Counted from the stretch's first letter, positions 34,533-43,727 are shown. The stretch: 64,000 nt of DNA from CAYSEW01 sp964430245 (GCA_964430245.1 CAYSEW010000002.1:1-64000), one strand, 5' to 3'. The notes: a model not told the origin generated them from the sequence alone. Translations and numbers: made by a program.

Positions 34533-34829
34533 TTAGTTAGGTCCCTTGATTAATTTTTCAAGACCATTAATATGTTCCTCAAATGCCTTTCTACCTGTTT
34601 TTGTAATTCTATATGTTGTCAACGGCTTTTTTGCAATAAATTGCTTTTTTATCTCAATATAATGCAATTTTTCCAAAGCATTGATATGACTTGCTAAATT
34701 CCCATCTGTAAGCTCCAATAAAGATTTAAGGTCCTTATAGCTTACCCAGGAGTTGACAATAAGAACAGACATCACCCCCATTCTTACCCTACTATCAAAT
34801 GCTTTATTTAATTGATCATACCCTTCCAA
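34533..34829 (-). CDS. Winged-helix transcriptional regulator (HTH_34 type)
   Basis: Small cytoplasmic regulator of 98 residues. RVRMGVMSVLIVN opens the fold, VSYKDLKSLLELTDGNLASH (29-48) is the helix-turn-helix with recognition helix, and PLTTYRITKTGRKAFEEHIN is the wing and last helix. This is the MarR/ArsR-related family (winged helix, one domain) common in Bacteroidota. It lies 3 bases downstream of a six-helix membrane protein, and such pairs usually form one unit. It probably controls its own operon, but no effector pocket is visible. Confidence 0.88.
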   Translation of the reverse strand: MEGYDQLNKAFDSRVRMGVMSVLIVNSWVSYKDLKSLLELTDGNLASHINALEKLHYIEIKKQFIAKKPLTTYRITKTGRKAFEEHINGLEKLIKGPN

Positions 34830-34832
34830 TAC

Positions 34833-35483
34833 TTACACTTTTCTATCATGTTTTACATACAACACTATTCCAAAAACAATATGACATAGCCCAAACCCAA
34901 TAGCCCAAAACAATAAGCCCATTCCCATAAAATAAGAAGAAATTAGCCCTAGAATAAGTTCAACATATCCTAAAACTTCTACTTCACCAAATGTATATTT
35001 ACTTGCATTTATAAGGCCAAGGCCATAAAACACCAATGTCGTAGGGGCGACCATTCCAATAGCATTATGATAAATTAAGATTAAAGAAAAAACGCCTCCA
35101 GCTAATAAAGGAAGAAATAATGCCCAAACTGCTCTTTTAAATGTAGGGTTCCAAAATTCAACATTTTCCAGCTTTACTTTTCTAGCACTTAATAGATAAC
35201 AAACGACTATAGAACTTAAAAAGATCAACGTCCCTATTACTAATAAAAATTTTATTTTTCTAGTTAAATCCTCTCCTGAATCTCCCTTAATAAGGTCACT
35301 ATAACTAATTAGCTTACCATCATCTAAAAAAAACTCTAGGTCTGAATAAATTAAAAAAGCGCCAAGTAAAGCAAAGATTCCAGCTAGAATAACAGACCAG
35401 CTGCTTATGCTTGAAAATCTGGATGCTTTATCCATCATTTTTTTTATATCACTTAATTGATTTAATTGTTCTTTATTTTCCAT
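34833..35483 (-). CDS. Six-helix membrane protein paired with the winged-helix regulator
   Basis: The start is set at 35483 (MENKEQLNQLSDIKKMMDKA), because the longer frame from 35522 crosses the likely promoter. It has 216 residues: an N-terminal amphipathic segment, then about six hydrophobic helices (WSVILAGIFALLGAFLIY, LLVIGTLIFLSSIVVCYLL and four more), and a short basic end. No family function is known. The winged-helix gene starts 3 bases after its stop. This membrane protein plus HTH_34 regulator pair is a recurring arrangement in Bacteroidota, perhaps a stress or envelope sensor; that is inference. Confidence 0.78.
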   Translation of the reverse strand: MENKEQLNQLSDIKKMMDKASRFSSISSWSVILAGIFALLGAFLIYSDLEFFLDDGKLISYSDLIKGDSGEDLTRKIKFLLVIGTLIFLSSIVVCYLLSARKVKLENVEFWNPTFKRAVWALFLPLLAGGVFSLILIYHNAIGMVAPTTLVFYGLGLINASKYTFGEVEVLGYVELILGLISSYFMGMGLLFWAIGFGLCHIVFGIVLYVKHDRKV

Positions 35484-35501
35484 GAAATATACTTTGTATT
35501 T

Positions 35502-35509
35502 CAAAGTTA
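35502..35509 (-). promoter_or_regulatory. -7 promoter element of the membrane protein/regulator pair
   Basis: Minus strand TAACTTTG matches TAnnTTTG and lies 19 bases upstream of the ATG at 35483. It also overlaps a short inverted repeat, CTTTG..CAAAG (35492-35506), that might bind the co-encoded regulator. Confidence 0.4.
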
Positions 35510-35592
35510 ATGATTTCTTCACTTATTTCAATAAAAAATTAGTGTTTTATGGAATCATAAAACAAATAGAAATAAAAAAATAAAATTGGTAA

Positions 35593-36435
35593 TTATCCTT
35601 TAAAAAGACGTATGATTTGCTCTAACTTGTCTTTCAACTCCCTCCTATCGACAATAAAATCCAAAAAGCCTTTTTCCAGTAGAAATTCGCTAGTCTGAAA
35701 TCCTTCTGGTAAATCTTTACCAATAGTTTCTTTAATAACTCTAGGTCCAGCAAAACCAATAAGCGCACCTGGTTCTGCAATGTTAATATCGCCAAGCATG
35801 GCAAAAGATGCGGTAACACCACCAGTAGTTGGATCTGTTAAATAAGCTATATAGGGCTGCTCAGCAGCTGAAAGCTGAGTAAGTTTTGCTGAGGTTTTAG
35901 CCATCTGCATTAAAGAAAAACCTGCTTCCATCATTCTTGCACCACCAGATTTAGTAATGAGCATAAAAGGACACTTTTTCTTTATAGCAACATCTATTGC
36001 CTTAGAAATTTTCTCCCCTACTACAGACCCCATTGATCCTCCAATAAACCCAAAATCCATACAAGCTACAACTAATGGTTGACCATTTGTTTTACCAAAA
36101 GCAGCCTCAATAGCATCTTTTAAACCCGTTTTCTTTTTAGTTGCAACTAATCGATCAACATATTTCTTAGTATCCTTGAATTCAAGAGGGTCATCAGACT
36201 CAAGTTCAGGAGCTATTGTCTGGTATTTATTATTATCAAAAATAATCTTAAAGTATTCTTTAGACCCAATTCTTGTATGATACCCTTCTTTAGGAGTAAC
36301 ATAATTATTTTCTTCTAATTCTTTTGTCTCAATAATCTCTCCGCTTGGCGTTTTATACCAAAATCCATCTGGAGTTTCTTTTTTCTCCTTAGTAGGAGTT
36401 ACAATACCCTTTACACTTCTTTTAAACCAACTCAT
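35593..36435 (-). CDS. accD: Acetyl-CoA carboxylase carboxyltransferase subunit beta
   Basis: Transfers the carboxyl group from carboxybiotin to acetyl-CoA to make malonyl-CoA, first step of fatty acid synthesis. The 280-residue protein has the crotonase-fold core GLKDAIEAAFGKTNG, DFGFIGGSMGSVVGEK and SGGARMMEAGFSLMQMAK, with the acyl-CoA-binding ending FAGPRVIKETIGKDLPEGFQ. The N-terminal zinc ribbon of E. coli AccD has no Cys ligands here: the aligned part is FWYKTPSGEIIETKELEE followed by NNYVTPKEGYHTRIG. This matches the usual state in Bacteroidota. The gene is followed, in reverse order, by the class I aldolase upstream; accA is not in the window. Confidence 0.94.
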   Translation of the reverse strand: MSWFKRSVKGIVTPTKEKKETPDGFWYKTPSGEIIETKELEENNYVTPKEGYHTRIGSKEYFKIIFDNNKYQTIAPELESDDPLEFKDTKKYVDRLVATKKKTGLKDAIEAAFGKTNGQPLVVACMDFGFIGGSMGSVVGEKISKAIDVAIKKKCPFMLITKSGGARMMEAGFSLMQMAKTSAKLTQLSAAEQPYIAYLTDPTTGGVTASFAMLGDINIAEPGALIGFAGPRVIKETIGKDLPEGFQTSEFLLEKGFLDFIVDRRELKDKLEQIIRLFKG

Positions 36436-36493
36436 AGAAAAATAATTACAGATTAAAATTAATCAATAATGAACATGAAAACAAACAGTTAAA

Positions 36494-37570
36494 TTAAGCT
36501 ACATCAATTGATGAATCAAGATATACGTCCTGTATAGCATTTAACAACTCTACACCTTCACCCATTGGCTTTTGGAATGCTTTTCTTCCAGAAATAAGCC
36601 CATGACCACCAGCTCTCTTATTTATAACTGCAGTAGTTACTGCCTGAATAAGGTCAGAAGAACCACTTCCAGTAGAAGCACCGCCAGAATTAATTAAACC
36701 AGCCCTACCCATATAACAATTAGCCACCTGATACCTACAAAGGTCTATCGGATGGTCTGATGTCAATTCATCGTATACTTTATTGTGAGTTTTACCAAAA
36801 TTAATAGCATTATAACCGCCATTTGTTTCTGGCAATTTTTGCTTGATAATATCTGCTTGGATAGTGACACCTAAATGATTAGCCTGAGCTGTAATATCAG
36901 TTGCCACATGATAATCAGTACCATCTTTCTTGAAATCACTGTTTCTTAAATAGCACCAAAGTACAGTAGCCATACCCAATTCATGCGCTCTTTCAAAAGC
37001 CTGAGCTACTTCAATAATCTGACGATTAGACTCTTCAGATCCAAAGTAAATAGTTGCACCAACAGCAGTTGCACCCATATTCCATGCTTCATCTACACTA
37101 CCAAACATGATCTGATCGAAAGTATTAGGGTACGTAAGTAACTCATTATGATTCAGCTTTACGATAAAAGGAATTTTATGTGCATATTTTCGGCTTACTG
37201 CAGATAATACTCCAAATGTAGATGCAACAGCATTACATCCACCTTCAATGGCTAATTTAACGATGTTTTCTGGGTCAAAATAAATTGGATTAGGTGCAAA
37301 AGAAGCACCTCCAGAATGTTCAATACCTTGATCAACAGGAAGAATAGACACATATCCAGTCCCACCTAATCTACCTTGATCATATATAGCTTGTAAGCTT
37401 TTTAAAACCTGATTCGAACGGTTTGAAACTGCAAAACTATTGTCTACAAAATCTGGACCTGGCAGATGAAGTAATCCTTTATCTATAGTTGAACATTTAT
37501 GATTTAAATAGCTTTCTGCCTGATCACCAAGTAATTCAGTGGTTCGAGATCCTGTTTTTGTTGCTGACAT
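36494..37570 (-). CDS. fbaB: Class I fructose-bisphosphate aldolase (FbaB/DhnA type)
   Basis: Schiff-base aldolase, 358 residues, cleaving fructose 1,6-bisphosphate into two triose phosphates. The TIM barrel is visible: GTGYVSILPVDQGIEHSGG (~70-88), CNAVASTFGVLSAVSRKYAH, IPFIVKLNHNELLTYPN, VGATIYFGSEESNRQI and the phosphate-binding end GGHGLISGRKAFQKPMGEG. It matches the archaeal/E. coli FbaB line rather than the eukaryotic class I line. A TAnnTTTG element is 26 bases upstream. It lies upstream of accD on the same strand, separated by 58 bases. Confidence 0.92.
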   Translation of the reverse strand: MSATKTGSRTTELLGDQAESYLNHKCSTIDKGLLHLPGPDFVDNSFAVSNRSNQVLKSLQAIYDQGRLGGTGYVSILPVDQGIEHSGGASFAPNPIYFDPENIVKLAIEGGCNAVASTFGVLSAVSRKYAHKIPFIVKLNHNELLTYPNTFDQIMFGSVDEAWNMGATAVGATIYFGSEESNRQIIEVAQAFERAHELGMATVLWCYLRNSDFKKDGTDYHVATDITAQANHLGVTIQADIIKQKLPETNGGYNAINFGKTHNKVYDELTSDHPIDLCRYQVANCYMGRAGLINSGGASTGSGSSDLIQAVTTAVINKRAGGHGLISGRKAFQKPMGEGVELLNAIQDVYLDSSIDVA

Positions 37571-37595
37571 CTTAATGTTTTTAAATTTTAAACGG

Positions 37596-37603
37596 CAAAT
37601 TTA
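37596..37603 (-). promoter_or_regulatory. -7 promoter element of the aldolase gene
   Basis: Minus strand TAAATTTG matches TAnnTTTG, 26 bases upstream of the aldolase ATG, in the 66-base gap after tamL. No matching -33 element is seen. Confidence 0.35.
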
Positions 37604-37636
37604 TAAAATAATCATGGGTTTTGGTAATTAAAATGA

Positions 37637-40129
37637 TTAGAAAGGATATCCTATTCCTAAGTTAAATTGTAACTGATGATATTCTTTTCTTTCAGAAAAA
37701 TCACCTTGAAATATCCATCTTCCATTTACTCTGTTCAAATTACTAACTGGAACTGATGGATTCTTAATAGGAATAGCAAGATCCATTCTAACAATAAAAA
37801 AGTCAAAATCCATTCTTAATCCAAATCCAGAACCAATTGCAATTTCAGAAATAAATTGATCTTTCTTAAATTTACCTCCAGGCCTTAAAGGGTCTTCATT
37901 TAACAACCATATATTTCCAGCATCAACAAAAAGTGCACCCTCTATCCAGCTAATTAGAGGAAAACGAGCTTCAAAATTAGCTTCAATCTGTATGTCACCA
38001 ATTTTATCATAGCTATTATCATCATCTAAAAAACTACCAGGACCTAAAGACCTGGCTCTCCAAGCCCTCATTCCATTAGCACCACCAGAAAAGAAGCTTT
38101 TTTCAAAAGGCAATGCTTCTCTTAAATTTTCTCTTGGAATTCCAATACCGCCTGCTAATCTATATACTAATTTACTCTTCTCTCCAAGAGGAACATAATA
38201 ACGAAAATCCATTGATAATTTTTGGAAATGTGCATATCTTATCCCTAATAAGTTATAGCTATTGGTAGCAGAATTATCAAATGGTTTATTAATAGCTTGA
38301 TGAAACCTGTAAAGCAACCCGCCACCAGATTCAAATGTTGCTTTCATGTAGAAAAAATTAATTGCCTTTCTATCATTCTGACCATTATATTCAAATGAAA
38401 ATAAACCACCTGCTATAATATGATCCTGAAAACTTGCAGCAATGAATTGATCATCTAAATCTATAATCTGTTGTTCAAATTCAGCCTTTTTAGTAATATC
38501 TACTGCACTGATCAACAAGGGATTTATGTGCCATGTCATTGGACCTTTCTCTCTAAAAATCCAACCAAATGAAAGCTCTTGTATTGACCTTGTAAAGTCA
38601 GGCCTTCTCTGGTAATTTAATGTAGCCGTAAATTCTGTTTTAGCATTGGCGTGATCTTTTAAAATCTTTAAATTATTAATGAATAAATATTTTGGTAGAA
38701 TTAATGAAACTTTTGGCCCAAATTCTTTAGTGTTAAATAATTCCGAATTGTTACTTGTAGGATTCTCTCTATCTCCTGTTACCAATAGCTGGGTTTCTAC
38801 TCCTCCTGTGATTGATATAGAAAGCCTTTCAGCACCTTTAAAAATATTCCTATGATCGTAGCTAACACTACCCTCTATCCCAAACAATCCTTCATTATTA
38901 GTCCCATCAGCTGACAGTGTGAAAGTTTGATTCTTAGCTTGTTTTAATTTTATAAACACTGTCAAACCATTGGTTAAAGTAGTATCGTATTGTATTGTAA
39001 CTGCAGTAAACAAACCTATTCCGGAAAGCTTTTTATAGGTTAAATCATTAGCTGTCTTATTATAGAGGTCTCCAATATTAAAAGAAAGTGCATTATATAA
39101 TAATTCTGGTTTACAAATAAATTTTTCATAAAAGCTAAAAGAAACATCCTTGTAGAATATTTTAGTTATATCTCCAAATCTATCCTTGTCATAATCTGGG
39201 TATAACTCAAAATTGATAGCCTCAATCCTATATTGTCGATGCTTTTTCTCAATGATCGTGTCTGTAAATTCAGCTTTGAACCTATAATTTTGAATACCCA
39301 TTACAAGATCAATATTATTATTACCTACAGATGTATCAGCTTTAAAAAAGATAAATTCTTTATTAAAATAATGATATCCATTATTCAATAAAAAGTTGGT
39401 TATACGTTCTCTCTCAAGATCAAGAAGATCTGCATCAAAATTATCACCAGCTTTGATTATAGATTCACCCTTAATTGAATCTATATATTCTAATAATACA
39501 CTATCATTAATTTCCAAATCAATATTCTTATAGGTATAAGGACGAACCATTTGCACTTTGTAAATAACATCCATAAGTTTTTTTCTTCTTGGATGCTGTA
39601 TCAATGTATCATTAACATTATTGTCGAAATATCCCTTATTGATCAAGAAAACAGAAAGCTGTTTACTTGACTTTTCCACTAATCCCTTATCTAAAATTAC
39701 AGGTGATTCCCCAGTTGTCCTTAATCTTTCACCAAAAGTTAACTTTCTATCAACTTGATTTTTTTCCTTGTAATTCGGATTTTTAGCTAATTTTCTTTGA
39801 TTTTTTTTAAGTATTCTTTCATTTCTTTTAATGGAATCTTTTTCTTTTCTTTTAATAGCATTATCTATTCTACTTTGATTAGATAAATTATACAATTTTA
39901 AATGAAAACGATATCCAAGAAATAACTTTCGATTAGGTTGTTGTTTTATAATTGAATTCAGATCATCTATATTTATTTGCCCTTGAGAATAAGAAGAATC
40001 TTTAATGAATTCAATGCTATTATTATTCAATAAAAATTGATCATCAGGAACATACTTTGTAAGCTTACACGAACTTAGCAAAGCTAGTATCACAAACATT
40101 ATTAGACATATTGACTTAAAACGATTCAA
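37637..40129 (-). CDS. tamL: TamL-type Omp85 outer-membrane lipoprotein
   Basis: Outer-membrane beta-barrel assembly protein of the BamA/TamA family, 830 residues, with the lipidated N-terminus typical of Bacteroidota TamL: lipobox ALLSSC (Cys21) followed by KLTKYVPDDQFLL. POTRA domains fill about residues 25-400, with a Lys-rich insert (~83-120). The 16-strand barrel runs from ~430 to the end, with SFFSGGANGMRAWRARSLGP (the lid-lock R-x-R region) near 680 and a final FNLGIGYPF. TamL works with TamB to insert barrel proteins or lipids; tamB is not in the window. The divergent TrmH-family gene next to it is a conserved pairing. Confidence 0.93.
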   Translation of the reverse strand: MNRFKSICLIMFVILALLSSCKLTKYVPDDQFLLNNNSIEFIKDSSYSQGQINIDDLNSIIKQQPNRKLFLGYRFHLKLYNLSNQSRIDNAIKRKEKDSIKRNERILKKNQRKLAKNPNYKEKNQVDRKLTFGERLRTTGESPVILDKGLVEKSSKQLSVFLINKGYFDNNVNDTLIQHPRRKKLMDVIYKVQMVRPYTYKNIDLEINDSVLLEYIDSIKGESIIKAGDNFDADLLDLERERITNFLLNNGYHYFNKEFIFFKADTSVGNNNIDLVMGIQNYRFKAEFTDTIIEKKHRQYRIEAINFELYPDYDKDRFGDITKIFYKDVSFSFYEKFICKPELLYNALSFNIGDLYNKTANDLTYKKLSGIGLFTAVTIQYDTTLTNGLTVFIKLKQAKNQTFTLSADGTNNEGLFGIEGSVSYDHRNIFKGAERLSISITGGVETQLLVTGDRENPTSNNSELFNTKEFGPKVSLILPKYLFINNLKILKDHANAKTEFTATLNYQRRPDFTRSIQELSFGWIFREKGPMTWHINPLLISAVDITKKAEFEQQIIDLDDQFIAASFQDHIIAGGLFSFEYNGQNDRKAINFFYMKATFESGGGLLYRFHQAINKPFDNSATNSYNLLGIRYAHFQKLSMDFRYYVPLGEKSKLVYRLAGGIGIPRENLREALPFEKSFFSGGANGMRAWRARSLGPGSFLDDDNSYDKIGDIQIEANFEARFPLISWIEGALFVDAGNIWLLNEDPLRPGGKFKKDQFISEIAIGSGFGLRMDFDFFIVRMDLAIPIKNPSVPVSNLNRVNGRWIFQGDFSERKEYHQLQFNLGIGYPF

Positions 40130-40155
40130 TTTTTTGTAATATTATTTTTTTTAGA

Positions 40156-40163
40156 CAAAAATA
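40156..40163 (-). promoter_or_regulatory. -7 promoter element of tamL
   Basis: Minus strand TATTTTTG matches TAnnTTTG, 27 bases upstream of the tamL ATG, in the 39-base divergent gap with the TrmH gene. Confidence 0.35.
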
Positions 40164-40168
40164 TAAAT

Positions 40169-40891
40169 ATGCCGCTCAGTAGGAATGATTTAAAGACATA
40201 TAGTTCATTACATCGAAAATCTAAACGTGTTGAAAATGGTATTTTCATAGTAGAAGGTATTAAAATTTGTCAGGAAGCCATCCTATCAGAGCTAAAAATA
40301 GAAAGACTTTTAGTTACTGAAAAAAATCAGGATATTTTTCCTGATGCTGAAGTCATTTCCAATAAAGATGCTGAACGCATCTCTAACCAAAAACAACATT
40401 CTGGAGTAATTGCAATTATCAAAACCCCTGAACAGAAAGAAATAATTAAAATAAAGAATCATCTATTGGTCTTAGACGGCATTAACGATCCGGGAAACTT
40501 AGGTAGCATCATAAGAACAATGGATTGGTTCGGATATAATGATATAGTTTGTTCAAATAATAGTGTTGATATATACAATCCTAAAACCATTATGTCGTCT
40601 ATGGGCTCAATATTCAGGATCAATGTGGTCTACAAAGACCTTAATGTATTTTTAAAATCCATGAAAGAATACCCTATTATTGGTACTTCTTTAAATGGCG
40701 ATTCAGTCAATAAACATGATTTTAAAACTCCATCTATTTTAATCCTTGGAAGTGAATCACATGGTATATCCAATAAAATTAAAGGATTAACAGACAATAT
40801 GATATCAATACCTGGGAATGGAAATGCTGAATCATTGAATATAGGTCATTCAGCAGCTATTATTATCAATGAAATGTCCAAAAATAATTAA
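40169..40891 (+). CDS. TrmH/SpoU-family RNA 2'-O-methyltransferase
   Basis: Trefoil-knot methyltransferase, 240 residues. An N-terminal substrate-binding part starts RKSKRVENGIFIVEGIKICQ. Motif 1 is LDGINDPGNLGSIIRTMDWF (~107-126), motif 2 is ILILGSESHGISNKIKGL and motif 3 is ISIPGNGNAESLNIGHSAAI. All SAM-binding knot residues are present. It methylates an rRNA or tRNA ribose; the exact site is not visible. It is divergent from tamL and convergent with the DUF2541-like gene, the two stops sharing TTAA (40888-40891). Confidence 0.92.
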   Translation: MPLSRNDLKTYSSLHRKSKRVENGIFIVEGIKICQEAILSELKIERLLVTEKNQDIFPDAEVISNKDAERISNQKQHSGVIAIIKTPEQKEIIKIKNHLLVLDGINDPGNLGSIIRTMDWFGYNDIVCSNNSVDIYNPKTIMSSMGSIFRINVVYKDLNVFLKSMKEYPIIGTSLNGDSVNKHDFKTPSILILGSESHGISNKIKGLTDNMISIPGNGNAESLNIGHSAAIIINEMSKNN

Positions 40892-41307
40892 CGCTTTCCC
40901 CAAACTACAACAACTGACTTACCATATCCAGGAAAGCTCTTGTAATTCATAATGATCTTATTAATTACCCTTCTATTACCCGGTAAATCTATTACATTTG
41001 ATTCGGTGCCAGCAGCAAACTTACGATTCAAGACTATATTTTTAGACTCACCATTACCAAAAACTATTTTAATATTTTTAACAAGAATTGGAGCGACATT
41101 AACCTTGAATTTTAATTTAGTAAATACTCCTGCATTAGCAGTAACAGGAATTTCATCATGATCCGCTTTCATATTAACTACTCTTTTACCAATCTTCACC
41201 CACTGAGTAGTCTGTTCTTTATATACATTTTCATTATTTATAATATCAAAAGAAGTAATTCCGATTCCTAAAAGGATAACTAGAAATAGTTTAAATAAAG
41301 GTTTCAT
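40888..41307 (-). CDS. Secreted DUF2541-like protein
   Basis: A 139-residue exported protein with an N-terminal hydrophobic signal (~1-20). The domain begins QWVKIGKRVVNMKADHDEIP (~35-54) and continues LKFKVNVAPILVKNIKIVFG with late IDLPGNRRVINKIIMNYKS and a terminal VVVVWGKR. That order (WxxLGxR, DHDxI, FGNG, IDLxGxRR, VWGR) is the DUF2541/YaaX-like pattern found across bacteria. The function is unknown; the beta-sandwich pattern suggests a binding module. Confidence 0.75.
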   Translation of the reverse strand: MKPLFKLFLVILLGIGITSFDIINNENVYKEQTTQWVKIGKRVVNMKADHDEIPVTANAGVFTKLKFKVNVAPILVKNIKIVFGNGESKNIVLNRKFAAGTESNVIDLPGNRRVINKIIMNYKSFPGYGKSVVVVWGKR

Positions 41308-41401
41308 AATAATTTAATTTAATGTTAGACGTAAATAAAATTACAAAGTTTAAAATAGATAAATGATTTTTTAATCAGTAAATTTTTCAACAACAAACTA
41401 G

Positions 41402-42961
41402 CTATTCAGTAACATTTTTTAATGTTACTGCTTCAATACATCTTATTCCATCTAAAGCAGCTGATATAATACCTCCAGCGTATCCAGCACCTTCACCACA
41501 TGGATACAAACCCATAATATCTGGATGCTCTAACAATTCATTCCTAGGTATTCTAACCGGAGAAGATGTTCTAGTCTCAGAAGCATGCAAAACAGCATCA
41601 TTTGTTAAAAATCCTTTCATTTTGTTTCCAAATTCCAATAACCCTCTTTTTAAAGTAGCTATAATAAAATCAGGTAAAAATTCATTAAGATCAACAGACA
41701 ATATCCCAGGTTGATAAGAAGTATTAGGCAAATCATCAGACAGCTTACCTTCTATAAAATCCATTAATCGTTGTGCAGGCAATACCTGATCACCTCCTCC
41801 TAACAAAGAACATTTTCTTTCAAGATCAAGCTGAAAATTAACACCTGCCAATGGACCATCTTTATAATATTTATGCAGATCATCCCATTTCACCTCAACT
41901 ACAATACCAGAATTAGCATATTCATTATTTCTTTTACTAGGTGACCACCCATTAGTAACTATTTGACCTTCTTCTGTTGAGCAAGGGGCTATTATACCTC
42001 CAGGACACATACAAAAGCTGTATACACTTCTAGTCCCATCATTATAAACAAGACTATAACTTGCAGGAGGTAAATATTCTGAACGGGTACTAGTCCCATA
42101 CTGAATTTTATCAATTAATTTCTGTTGGTGTTCGATTCTAACACCTACAGCAAATGGCTTAAATTCCATTTTCACTCCTTTATTGAATAATAACTTGAAT
42201 AAATCTCTTGAAGAATGACCTGAAGATAGTATTACATCTTTAACAGGATAATTTGTATTATTATTTATCTCAAGCTGAATAACTTGTCCATTATTGATAA
42301 TTATGTCCGTCACCTTATGCTGAAAATGAATTTCTCCTCCGTGATCAATGATTAATTCTCTAATATCTTGAATGATCTTTGGGAGTTTGTTAGTACCAAT
42401 ATGTGGATGAGAATCTATTAGAATGTCTTTTTCAGCTCCATGAAAAACAAGCATTTTTAATACTTCAAGTACATCTCCTCTTTTTTTAGCTCTTGTATAT
42501 AGCTTGCCATCAGAAAATGTACCAGCTCCCCCCTCCCCAAAACAATAATTAGATTCTGAATTAACAATGCCATCTCTGCTTAATAACGCAATATCTCTTC
42601 TTCTTGACCTTACATCTTTTCCCCTTTCAAATACAATAGGTTTAATGCCCTTTCTAAGGCAAGTTAAAGCAGCGAAAAGACCAGCTGGGCCACTTCCAAT
42701 AATATGGACTTTACGTGAAGAATCATCTACTTTATAATAGGATGGGTTATATTGTTCGGCAATGTAGGTCTCATCATAATAAACATCAAAAATAAGATTG
42801 TATTTTACCTTCTTCTTTCTAGCATCAATTGATCTTTTCTGAAGAATAAATGCAGTTATTTGATCTTGATCAATTTGTGATTGATTACAAATCAATCTAA
42901 GGTGATGATCATCATCATTGACCTTCTCAGGAGAAACAGCTATCTGTACTTTTAATGGCAA
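41402..42961 (-). CDS. FAD-dependent oxidoreductase (uncharacterised YhiN/HI0933-related type)
   Basis: The 519-residue flavoprotein has an N-terminal ~80-residue cap. The FAD-binding Rossmann motif VHIIGSGPAGLFAALTCLRK (~85-104) follows, with NYCFGEGGAGTFSDGKLYTR (~140) and a second nucleotide-binding part around SSGHSSRDLFKLLF. The C-terminal FAD contact is YPCGEGAGYAGGIISAALDG. Conserved Cys in YSFCMCPGGIIAP could be redox-active. This protein family is widespread in bacteria without assigned substrate. It lies 10 bases downstream of porT on the same strand and may be co-transcribed. Confidence 0.88.
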   Translation of the reverse strand: MPLKVQIAVSPEKVNDDDHHLRLICNQSQIDQDQITAFILQKRSIDARKKKVKYNLIFDVYYDETYIAEQYNPSYYKVDDSSRKVHIIGSGPAGLFAALTCLRKGIKPIVFERGKDVRSRRRDIALLSRDGIVNSESNYCFGEGGAGTFSDGKLYTRAKKRGDVLEVLKMLVFHGAEKDILIDSHPHIGTNKLPKIIQDIRELIIDHGGEIHFQHKVTDIIINNGQVIQLEINNNTNYPVKDVILSSGHSSRDLFKLLFNKGVKMEFKPFAVGVRIEHQQKLIDKIQYGTSTRSEYLPPASYSLVYNDGTRSVYSFCMCPGGIIAPCSTEEGQIVTNGWSPSKRNNEYANSGIVVEVKWDDLHKYYKDGPLAGVNFQLDLERKCSLLGGGDQVLPAQRLMDFIEGKLSDDLPNTSYQPGILSVDLNEFLPDFIIATLKRGLLEFGNKMKGFLTNDAVLHASETRTSSPVRIPRNELLEHPDIMGLYPCGEGAGYAGGIISAALDGIRCIEAVTLKNVTE

Positions 42962-42971
42962 TTAAAGAATA

Positions 42972-43691
42972 TTATCCCTCAAAGGTTAATGAAAGGGTCC
43001 AAACCTTTGTTCTTAGATTTTCTATAGGATTATCAAATTGTGTATTTTCCTTTAAATGAACATTTATCATTCCTACACCCAGTTTTAGTTCAATACCAAA
43101 TTTAAAATATTGCAAAAAGAAATCCATTCCACCACCTACTTCAAATCCAAAATCAGTTTTTTTAAGCTTAATAATCTGATCCCCTAACGCAGCTGTTACG
43201 TTATCAACATCTTTATTAGAAGCCATATCAATTCCAAATCTAATTCCTGTAATTCCATATACTGCCCAGTTACCAATTCGATCAGTTCTAAATTTCATCA
43301 TAGCTGGGAAATCGAGATAAACTGGCCGAACAGATTTAGACCAAAACTCACTTGTGTCGGGTAATTTCAAATAAGTATATTCTAAATTTCTTTCCTGAAA
43401 AGAAAGAGAAGGAATAGCGAACCTTAGTTTGAAATTAGGAGAAAAATTAATAGATGAAATAACCCCTAAAGTGAAACCTGGCCTTGCAGCAACATATAAT
43501 GATTGTAATGAATCCTGATGAAATGATGTGGTAACAGATCTATTTAAATAAAAATCAGATTGGTTGTAGCTTAAAGCAAAACCAAAATGCCACATGCGTT
43601 GATCAAAATCGTATAAATTCTCTGTCTGTGAATTTCCAGACAAACCGAATAATACTAAACATACAACTATTATACTCCTAAGTCTATTCAT
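42972..43691 (-). CDS. porT: PorT-like outer-membrane protein of type IX secretion
   Basis: The 239-residue protein has a signal peptide ending SGNSQ (22) and eight or so amphipathic beta strands, from WHFGFALSYNQSDFYLN (~34-50) to the last strand TKVWTLSLTFEG. PorT (SprT) is a small barrel needed for T9SS export. The match here is strongest in the QERNLEYTYLKL (~96-107) and VRPVYLDFPAMMKFRTDRIG segments. Its position directly downstream of ubiE is the conserved Bacteroidota arrangement, which supports the call. T9SS cargo is encoded at 4946-6592 and 25748-28126. Confidence 0.85.
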   Translation of the reverse strand: MNRLRSIIVVCLVLFGLSGNSQTENLYDFDQRMWHFGFALSYNQSDFYLNRSVTTSFHQDSLQSLYVAARPGFTLGVISSINFSPNFKLRFAIPSLSFQERNLEYTYLKLPDTSEFWSKSVRPVYLDFPAMMKFRTDRIGNWAVYGITGIRFGIDMASNKDVDNVTAALGDQIIKLKKTDFGFEVGGGMDFFLQYFKFGIELKLGVGMINVHLKENTQFDNPIENLRTKVWTLSLTFEG

Positions 43692-43698
43692 TAATTTT

Positions 43699-43706
43699 CA
43701 AATATA
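43699..43706 (-). promoter_or_regulatory. -7 promoter element of porT
   Basis: Minus strand TATATTTG matches TAnnTTTG, 8 bases upstream of the porT ATG in the gap after ubiE, so it would drive a nearly leaderless transcript. A chance match is possible. Confidence 0.3.
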
Positions 43707-43727
43707 TGAAAATGATATACTACTCTT

